Positions 55,651-64,000 of a stretch of 64,000 nucleotides of DNA are shown here, one piece after another. Made by a program: the position numbers and the translations under genes. The stretch is from Basidiobolus meristosporus CBS 931.73 (Eukaryota; Basidiobolomycota; Basidiobolomycetes; Basidiobolales; Basidiobolaceae). The notes beneath the pieces were generated by a model. It did no database searches. It saw only the letters and a program-made list of their open reading frames with translations, and was not told where the DNA came from. The stretch covers positions 62,001-126,000 of the forward strand of contig MCFE01000165.1 of assembly GCA_002104905.1 (NCBI GenBank). The letters run 5' to 3'. Position 1 is the first letter of the stretch, and each line of letters begins with the position of its first letter.

Positions 55651-57964
55651 TCAGTCATTATTGGCGGAGAAAAACTTGGGCAGATTGGTTTGGGTTCGCT
55701 GAAAACCGGCCGCGCCCTGGGGAAGATCCTCGTAGATGAAGCTCGACTGGCTGGGGGGCGAGTGATGGCTGATGAACGCGGGCTTGGGCGAGAAGGTGGA
55801 CACCGAGAGGTTGCCGCTGGACCTGGTGTCGGTGGTGTCATCGATCAGTACCTCCTGGCGTAGACCGGCCGACTCTCGAAGATTCGCCATGTACCGATCG
55901 TACGGGGACAGGCTCATCCCGTCCGACAAGGAGACGAACGAGGGGTTGTCGCTCTTCGGTCGGTATGCATCGTACGCACTCTCGGAGGAGAACGGCCGCT
56001 CCATCTTGGGGAGGGTCGGGCCGCTCATGACACTCGTGGAGCCGGAGATGTGGCTCGAGGCACCTCGCGGGCGGGACGGGAGGTGCGAAGTGGAGGTGAT
56101 GACGGTGGCAGCCCCGCCGGAAGTCCTAGGTTTGGCACACCGGTGGATGAGAATCTCGACAAGACACATGATCGCCCGTACGGCCCAGAGGAGCTGGAAA
56201 AGCATGATCATAAAGACGCTGATCAGCCCGCACCAATCCTTGGCCTCGCTGCTTGCCTTGACCGCAGGCAGGTAGACGAAGAGAAGGGCCACCAGCACCA
56301 CCCTGAACGCTTGGTAGATCCCCTCCCACACGTTCACACTGGTGCTGACATATGGATGCACCCCGAGGATGGCGTAGAACAACGCCACCTCGCGACACAG
56401 CACGAGGACCAGCTGCACCAGACCATTGCTCTGGCCGAACGCGACAATCGCGGCAAGTACGAGGTGGTCGCCGAACCGCACCCAGGCGTACCGATAGGAG
56501 TTCGGGGTGTAGTTGTTGTAGAGTGGCCCGAACATGAGTATGTAGAAGGCGTCGATGAAGATGGTGGACGATTGGGAGAACTTCGTCAGGTAGATCAAAG
56601 AGCCACCTATGATGGCGAAACTAACCACCACGACCAGTACGGCGGCGACCACGGTCAGCCAGATCGGATCGTGGATCATCAGCTGGTTGAAGGCGAAGAG
56701 GGTGAGCGGCAAGTGGAACAGGAGCAAGAAGCGTAAGATGTTCCCTACATGGGATGGAGCGGGTTAGACGAGGTGCAGCGAGGGTGAGGGGGTGAGGGGG
56801 TAAGGGGGACTGGCGTTACCTAGCGTGAAGGCGAACAGCTTCTTCTGCGAATAGGAGGACCCATCCGATCTCATCACCAGCACGGCCACCCCGATGATCA
56901 ATCCACTAACCACCAACACCGCCAACAGAACAAACGCCATGAGGATGAGCAAGGAGACCAGAAGTCCACTGGGCTCAAGCCCCACGAAATGAGTGAAAAA
57001 GGTGATGCCGCGGTCTTCGATGGGCAGATGGGAGCTGGCCTGGGCTTTGATGGCCCCGCCGTTGGTGACCGAATCGCCCAGGATCCCCATGACGGAGTGC
57101 AGCCTGAATAGGAACTGCTGATAGAACAGAGAGTAGTCCAGATTGAGCAGCCCGAGAACCACCAGGAACTGAAGGTGGTACACAAGATCGAAGAAGCTCG
57201 GGTACCGGAGGCTTTGGGCCTGTCGAGTCACCCCGAGGTTCGAGGTGTACGCGAAGATGTCCTGCACGTCCCCGAAGAAGTAGGCGAATGCCAAGGTGAG
57301 AATGGGTAGTGCCAAGGTGCACAGCATCACAATGGTGACGATATGGTTGTACGTCTCCTCCGTTTGACTAACCAGCACCGTGAAACATCCGTACTCTCCA
57401 TTGTTTTCGTCGATCAGAACCCCGGTCACATTGACGTCAACAAATGGGCTGTAGTTCGGAACACTCAGGACCTTTGGAGGAGGGAGGGGAAGCAATGAGT
57501 ACGGTATGATATGCCAGTCAAACACAAACCGTCCCCCACCTTGTTCAGGGTCACGTTACCCGCACTGGTTGGACACTTGCCCAAAGACGCGCACAGGTCG
57601 GGGTCTACTACGGAGCTTCTGTAGTTCAGAGTCGACACGATGTACAGAGCGGTGGCAATCTTCCCTATAGAAGCAGTCAATAAACCACCTTCACAACCCA
57701 AACGCACGCAACGGTCCTACCTGGAGTTGACGTGGAGACGCCCACAAGGGAGTCCTTGGCTACACCGGTCACCTGGATATCGATGGACCGGCTGCCTATG
57801 TCGAATTTGGCGGTGCCATCTATGGGGTCCCAGGAATGGGCGGGGTTGCCGCAACGCAGAAACGGGGAATTGCTTAATACGCTTTGGCTAGATAGAAGCG
57901 CTATGAAGAGGGTGAAGAGGGTGGGGAGTGAAAAGCGGGTATATCGGGTTTTCGGGGGAACCAT
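55651..57964 (-). CDS. Fungal TRP-like ion channel with ML-like domain (Flc/Pkd2 type)
   Basis: 704 residues in four exons: 57964-57721, 57664-57540, 57471-56820 and 56744-55651; introns of 56, 68 and 75 bp. A signal peptide (residues 1 to about 31, hydrophobic core LFTLFIALL) precedes a luminal ML-like domain with paired Cys (CGNPAHSWDP..., and C...GKCP near residue 112). About nine to ten membrane segments follow (from TIVMLCTLALPILTLAFAYF to the ILIHRC end), then a Ser/Pro-rich cytoplasmic tail of about 165 residues with likely phosphorylation sites. This order is the TRP-like Flc/Pkd2 family, found in fungi and linked to calcium and FAD transport, cell-wall integrity and vacuolar or plasma-membrane function. 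The specific substrate is not shown by sequence. Confidence 0.85.
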
Positions 57965-58501
57965 ATAAGAAAGGGACTTGTTTGGGGGGGGGAATTATAC
58001 AGATATAGCTCGATGGGGTCTATTTAGGAGGGCAGTAAAGGAAACCTTTGAGGCATGCCGCCTAGGTGAGAATTAGATACAGTGTGGATGACGAAGAAGA
58101 CAGCAACACGAAGATCCACTCGACTATTTAAGAGGCATAGCCATTTAATCAGTATATCAAGCACAGCCAATCGCTTACTCTTGTTTGTGGAAAATGATCT
58201 GAGGCGTATTTTCGGTAGCACCGAATGCATCAGTTGGTATTGCTTTGGACTGGAAATTCGAATTTAAGCTATTGAAATGGTTGGCCAGGAATATTGCATA
58301 AATGGCGATTTCTATTTTGATCATAATGAAGGCGGTGGCCAATACGGGGAGCAGAAATAAATACCCACTTCCAAAAATAGCAGGTGCGCATGGAAGTTAC
58401 TTTTAGCTGAACACTAATGCTGGGAGGGGGTGGCTTTGAACGGTGGTGTGGTGCGGTGGTGCGGTGCGGTGGTGCGGTGCGGTGGCGCGGTGGTGACTTC
58501 C
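57965..58501. other. Intergenic region, TRP-like promoter and RAV1 3' UTR
   Basis: No gene recognised. A GGTGC-type minisatellite lies next to the RAV1 stop codon and a G9 run near 57983 lies just upstream of the TRP-like start. Confidence 0.6.
58441..58496 (+). repeat. GGTGC/GGTGGT minisatellite in the RAV1 3' UTR
   Basis: A run of imperfect CGGTGGTG and CGGTG units, which reads CACCGCACC on the mRNA strand. It starts 5 bp after the stop codon. Confidence 0.85.
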
Positions 58502-61500
58502 CTAGTTCCCTGTTGGTTGGTCTGGTCTCTCTCTCATCACCAAACGCCAAATAAGCTTTTGTTCTCGAGATTGCAACCACTTGGAAGCATCCAATGCTGT
58601 GGGAGAGAATGGAAATTAGCATGCTAACCACACAAGACCTATTTCCGCAAGATTCTACCTTCTGGATGGTGACCACGCAACCGAATCATACGCTTATAAA
58701 GATTGATCAACGGCTCAAGAATGCCGACCGTCGTGAAGGACCTAAGCTCTTCTGTAGATAAACAACGAGTAAGCTTAAAACTGCTAGTAGTCAATGGATG
58801 GTCAAGCCGGAATATACCATCACTGCGTGTTTCCAGGGATTGGACCATGCTTTCTACGTGGTGGATCAGGAATCGGGTGCTGGCTTCGTAGATCGCACGG
58901 TGGACTTGGGTTTCCTTATCTGCGGGGAGGTAGTCTTGAGGCTCGTCAGGATCGTCACTGAGCTCATCCAACTTAAACTCCTCCAACTCGACTGTGACCT
59001 CGGAGTCGGTCTAAGGCCTTAGGTTAGTTATGATCTCAGTAGGTCAGTTGAAATAGCACGCTTACATCAGGTAGAACCCCGTTTACGAAGTCTTTGATCA
59101 CCAGCTGAAGCTCGAAAGTATCATCGGTTAAATGGCGGATGAATCTTCCGGCTCGGACGATGTACAGAAGAGCGCGATCGTACTTGGCGTCCGCGAGGTT
59201 GCCTAGGAACAGGGCGATGAATGCGGACAAGGATAGCTTTTGGATGTACACTTTGGCAACAGAATTGGACATCTTGTCTTGAAGGAAACGAACCACTGGG
59301 CAGACGATTTGAAAATTTCCCTACATGGACGATTGGTGAGTGGGGAGAAGCTGGACGAGACGGAGGCTTCTGCTTACCGAGCCCACTGGATCTGGTAGGA
59401 GTGATCGGTCCGAGTATAGTTCGAGGTAGAGAAGACATATTGGAGAAGCGAGTTGAAGTTGTCGGTTAGCATATGAATGAACCGGGAGTTTTCCGTGGGG
59501 TTAACCAGAATCCCTTGGAAGAGCAGCTCAAAACAGACCGAAACCGAGTCGGTTTCTAAGCATCTTGAGATCAAGATGTTGTCAAGAACTCCGGGAGAAA
59601 CCCCGCTCTCCTCACAGATAGAGTGAAGCCCGTCTCGGATCTGGTCTAGATAGCCTTGGAAGAACTGGCATTTCTGCATGCACGAGCCTTTGACCGTGGC
59701 AGCGGATAATGCATCCAGTAGATACTAAATCGCAAAGGGTTACGGTGTGTTCAGGAACAGCTTCAGCCTCCACGCCAACTTACTGGGATAGATTGCAAGA
59801 CGATGTTCTTGCGACAATACGTGATCCACTCGATCTGGTCGTTGCTTGCAACCGTAGCGGCGGACTCCTGGGGTTTCTCGAGGTCCGGTTGGTGATCAGG
59901 ATCGTCCACGCCAATAGACGTTTCGTAGTCATCGAACAGGTTGTCGGCAGTGATTGCGGGTGTGTAATCATCAAACAGATTATCAGATGTGATTGCGGGT
60001 GTGTAATCGTCAAACAAATTGTCGGCGGTGACCTTGGGGGCCTCATAGTCATCAAAGAGATTCTCGGCCGTGGCAGGCTTTGATTTTGTTACAGGCTGAT
60101 CCCATCCCCAGTCATCAAAACTAACCACTCCGGTGTTGATCAAGTCGGTGGGCGCATGGTTGCGATCCTGGGCGCCATTCTTGCCAAGCCCGGAGGCGGG
60201 GGATTTGGATAGGACGCCGAATTCCCAGGTCTGGGTGATCTCAAGGGCAAGAAGCGGACACCCTAGGTCTTGATAAGCAGCTATCACCTCCCAGATGTAA
60301 TTCGTTTCTTGCTCTGGCGTAAGAGAAAGCTGGTCCCACCGGAATTTATATGGCTTGTCTTTGAATGACTGAAGCAGAACAAGCGACGCTGGATCAATAC
60401 GAGACTCTGCAGGCTCTTCGTCCAGGCCTATGCCTTGTGTGAGATTGGCTAGTGGCATCTACACGAAGCTCTATGAGTCTTTCGAGGTGAGCTACGCAAT
60501 TGCGGATCTGCCCCTTACCATAAGTGCTTTGAATGATTTCTCGCGCTCTCCTAACAGCCAGAAGCCCAATGCTACCAGCCATCTATCACCAGACGTGAAT
60601 CCCTGCACCAGGACATGCTCACGCACCAGGTCCTTTAATGTTGGGCTGTTGTCGCCTGCCAGTTGGATTGTGGTTAGTGAAGGCGAGGCTTGCTAGACAG
60701 ATGAAATGAAGCAACCTTCATAGCAACGACAGATCGCAATGGCCAATTGGAAGTCGTTTAGATAATTAAGACACACTCGAACAGCGTCGTTTAGACGGCC
60801 ACCCAATAGGAAAAAAGCAGCAGCGTATTCTAGCCAGAGGCACTTGTATCAGACAATTGGAGAATCACAACTGGACATCCGTGCGAAAGCTTACCGTATC
60901 GTTGCTTGCCCAACAGCACGAAAGCATTCTTTAGGGCTGCCTGCTGCCATCTCGGCTCGGTGAAATCGTTGGCCAAAAACTTCACCATTGCTGGCTTTTC
61001 CTTGTGGTACGATACATTTTTCCACAGGCTGTGCAGCAATTTAACTTTTTTCAGTGCCAGGTAGTAGATGGTGCTCTCCACGGGATCCTTGTCCTCTTTG
61101 GCCATATAGTGGGACTTTCCGATCAGCTCCATCTGTCGTTTCTGTTACACAAATGCCAGGTTAGCGCATACAACGACATGTTGTTACGATAATGGAAACT
61201 AACGAAGGTATCTTCATTGTTGATCCATAGTGCGAATCCGTAGGATTTGGCGTCATTCCATAGCAACTTTCCGTCACAGCTTTCTGCACAGAATTCAACC
61301 AGAAGATCCTAAGAGGCGAGAACTAAGCAGAGATTCGATGAGGATCATTCTAGGCTACATCTGGTACCTGTGATTCACTGTGCAATGCCCATATCATGTC
61401 TCTATAAGAGAACTTGCCAGAGTTGGACTTGTTTGGGGAAGGGGAGTACTTCATGAACGTATTTAGCTTGAGAGAGAGTAAGAAGCGGCCACCATTTTCA

Positions 61501-64000
61501 TCCAGAGCACGTGCTTGCTCCTCCATCTAAGTAGTTGATTCGAGGGTTACTATGGTGCAGGTGGCTGAATCGTAACGACGCCCGAATACCTTGCTTATCC
61601 CGTCAACTATACCCATCAAGTGCATTTGCTCCAAGTTGGAGATTCCGTTTAGAGACTTTTTTGTCAGATGATCGACGAGGGCTTCGGCCTGGACTGTGTT
61701 GAATTCTTTGGATTCTGCTTGCTTCTGTCTGAGACCCACAGGTTGAGGATGTTGGTCGTGCTGGAGTGATGTGCTGTATACTTACTTCCAAGCATCCCTA
61801 TCCACGTATTCATCGAAAAGCTGGTTGTATTTTTCCTGCGTAAACACCGGCATCTGTTACAGCGTGAGTATGCTATCTCTATTCCAAGTGAGTGATTGGT
61901 GTAACCTTGTTGTGGATGAAGTACTTCATAGGAACTGGAGGCACTTCGGAGCTTGCATTGGTGGTTTTTGCAAACGCCTCCATGTAGTTGTACAGCTGGG
62001 TCAAGATATACTTGACAACATTTACTTTGCCTAGATCGGCCAAATGGGACAGAGGTTAGCAAAGCGCGTTCTCCGCTATCAAGCAGGCCTACGGTACCCC
62101 AGAGCATGTACTGCGTAAGATTGTTGGGATGGTGGTGCGGTAGAGGAGCTCTTTCGGTGATAAGCGAGTGGATCAATGATGGGCTGGAGTTGTTTGCTTT
62201 TCAAAATAGTCAAGTCAGTTCCCTGCTTGAAATGGGGCACAAAAAATTCACCAAACCTGCGCGGTCTTTTTGGGTGATGATCCATTTGGAGAAATACCAA
62301 AGCTGGTTTCCTGTGGCGACAATAAGTCCTTCTTTCGACCAGTCTGCACTTGTGATTCCTTGCGACGACAGTCTAACGGAAGAATGCAGGTTATTCTGGA
62401 GTCAGCACGTCGCTAAAACCAACAGGACTTACTCTAGCATGTTGATGGTTCCATATTCACACCAAACCGAGGATTTCGAGAATTCGTCATGCTCTTTGTT
62501 GACCAACAAACGTAATCCGATTTTTAAACACAAGTGCCAATATATGCTCTCCAAGTGAGGTGGCATAGAGCTCAATCGCAACTAGCTGATTGTTTTCCCT
62601 TGGATGTTTGTGAGTAAGAAAAGTTTTGAATTGGATGTGGACGGGTATTCACCTGATGGACATCTCAAATTCTCTGAGCACTTTCGTTGCGTGCATCGAC
62701 ACTCCGTAGAATCGAACGTAGAGTTCAGTTTCCTGGTACGTTGCTACAAAGAACTTGAGTGGATGACTCTCTCAAGAAGATCACATCCCCTGTACCTGTC
62801 ACGATTTTTCCGAATGGACTCCATCGGATGTGTTCCACACGTTCGTCGAAACCATAGTTAACTAGCTCACTCCAGGACCCATCAGAGGTGGTAACGGCCC
62901 AGCAACGAAGTACTCGGTTGTCCTCAGAAAAAGTAACCAAGTCAACCTGATCATTGTTGCTGCTGACAAAGGCAAAGGAATGGACATCTGTCTGGCATTT
63001 TTTCCCGATGACTGAGATTTTTTCTTGGACTGGCAATGAATGGCGTGAGCAGAAAGTTCCAAAAATCTGCGAACCTAGAAAGAGAATGTGAGCAAAGGGA
63101 ACGGAGCAACACTCTTGGCAAAGGGCTTACCTGTTAAAGTGATGGACCAAACGAAGACGGTGTTCTGATTTGGACTAAATCCGTACACGTAATACCGATC
63201 AGCATTCTGCTCGAGCTGAAAGACGACATCAATGGTGGACAAAGGATACTCCGTGTCATAGTCATCCAAAGGAAACCGATATCTCCACGCCTCATTGGTT
63301 TCATACGTATAAACACCAATGCTTTTCCCATCGTACAGCAGGATTACGTTTCCTATAGAAACGTGAGTAGAGCCATCCTCACGTATAGACATGGTCTCAA
63401 TAAACGACAAACCTTTGGGTAAACGCTGCGCAAATCTCATAGTGCTACCCACAAACTGTGAGATGACCTCGGTCATTGGATCCTTGTGGCTTTTTCCAAA
63501 CTACCATGAAAAGACAATTACTACGCATTCAAGAGCCATGGACCACACTGAACGTATCGAACCCTGGGGGCGCTAGCTTCCCAAATGCCGATCTCCCCGT
63601 CGTCTGAGCAAGTGATGACGTTGTTATCGTAGAGGGAGCCCAATATGGACGAGACAGCTCCACGAGGACCGCTCAATGATCGCTTCAAAAACAGCGCAGA
63701 GTTGCTGGCTTCGGTGGTTATAGAAGTATAATCCAAAGTGTAGAAATCAATGGAGCCCTGAGGATGCTGAACTAGGAATGTGATTTCGGTATTTTGTGTT
63801 ACACCTACAGTAACGCATTGGTTAGATGTCTAACGAGCGGTGGTGAGCGCAAGTATTGTACCGCACCATAATCCTCTTCGGGATACTTGATGGACGCCAG
63901 CACTTTCTCATTGAACGAAGCAAACGCTGTAGATGAGAGGAAACAGGGCATTTTGAGCAGTAAGGAAAGCGTAGGTTTCTCTTGGGGATAATCGTCCAGA
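58502..64000 (-). CDS. RAV1: RAVE complex subunit Rav1 (DMXL/Rabconnectin-3 family), 5' end beyond or near the edge
   Basis: A large minus-strand gene of about 21 exons in the window. The RAVE complex promotes assembly of the V1 and Vo sectors of the vacuolar H+-ATPase. N-terminal WD40 repeats are seen at about 63800-62650 (CSDDGEIGIWEA, FSEDNRVLRCWAV, WSPFGKIV). The conserved Rav1p_C region runs from about 62190 (PLPHHHPNNLTQYMLWG) through LDENGGRFLL (near 61500), ALHSESQ, FTEPRWQQAALKNAF (near 60950), EYAAAFFLLGGRLNDAV and LGCPLLALE (near 60240) to the acidic DDWGWD segment. A C-terminal helical part ends at the stop 58502-58504. The last intron (58597-58658) is inferred from its branch site and CACAG end. 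One join near 59300-59440 does not keep frame with the obvious GTAAGC donor. The beginning of the first visible exon (63928) may not be the true start. Confidence 0.87.
59920..60075 (-). repeat. RAV1: Four tandem ENLFDDY-type repeats in Rav1
   Basis: On the minus strand four units of 13-14 codons each carry (E/D)NLFDDY separated by Pro/Thr/Ala-rich spacers. Starts are at about 60068, 60026, 59987 and 59948; the middle two units are nearly identical at the DNA level. Confidence 0.85.

Noticed and set aside
56050..56736. 228-codon plus-strand frame opposite the TRP-like gene
   Set aside because: Antisense shadow of the multi-pass membrane exon, which has a signal peptide, membrane segments and exact splice phases elsewhere.
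1..64000. CRISPR arrays, bacterial operons, rRNA or tRNA genes
   Set aside because: None seen. The short direct repeats are minisatellites, and the tRNA-like complementarity is only in primer-binding sites.

Overview
The window is from a eukaryote, most likely a filamentous fungus, tentatively a basidiomycete or an early-diverging lineage. The evidence is short spliceosomal introns (mostly 50-120 bp) with GT/AG ends and branch sites close to CTAAC/TACTAAC, a fungal-type TRP/ML-domain membrane protein, an SSD1-like RNB protein and a RAVE subunit Rav1. Species cannot be named from sequence alone. It splits sharply near 42.7 kb. Positions 1-42.7 kb are AT-rich and almost entirely layered transposable elements. 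Positions 43.6-64 kb are a gene-dense host segment of more balanced composition with no recognisable transposon.

Transposon block. Two Ty1/copia families are present. Family A has ~370-bp LTRs: a complete copy at 2623-7312, an internally deleted mini-copy at 7475-8195 (minus) and a truncated copy at 18474-20552 (minus). Family B has ~349-bp LTRs and at least five copies. The best preserved, B1 (32846-37529, minus), sits inside an older copy of its own family, B2 (29822-38043, minus), with a TTCTT target-site duplication. One Ty3/gypsy element occupies 9876-14820. The family A copies and B copies next to a preserved leader carry, beside the LTR, a sequence complementary to the anticodon loop of initiator-Met tRNA, as expected for half-tRNA priming of the Drosophila copia type. 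All coding regions are broken. The premature stops are nearly all Gln or Trp codons changed by C-to-T or G-to-A transitions, a RIP-like or deamination spectrum.

A further repetitive coding family, called C here, was not recognised. One copy runs on the minus strand from about 8640 to about 217 and is split by two family A insertions. Another lies at 28190-29821 on the plus strand. Its protein has a coiled-coil-like N-terminal part and a C-terminal array of two 69-residue repeats, and copy C1 also contains a ~565-bp tandem duplication.

Host block, left to right: ferroportin-like iron exporter (+, 43646-45348, 6 exons); SSD1/DIS3L2-like RNB protein with an intact catalytic aspartate cluster (+, 46584-50388, 6 exons); Sds3/BRMS1-like subunit of the Sin3 deacetylase complex (+, 50731-52400, 8 exons); small glutaredoxin-like protein (+, 53016-53366, 2 exons); Rab-type GTPase with a 21-nt microexon (-, 53735-55152, 8 exons); TRP-like/ML-domain membrane protein (-, 55651-57964, 4 exons); and Rav1, the large RAVE subunit for V-ATPase assembly (-, 58502 to beyond the right edge, about 21 exons). 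These are housekeeping genes of RNA, chromatin, membrane traffic and ion homeostasis. Nothing suggests a gene cluster with one shared pathway.
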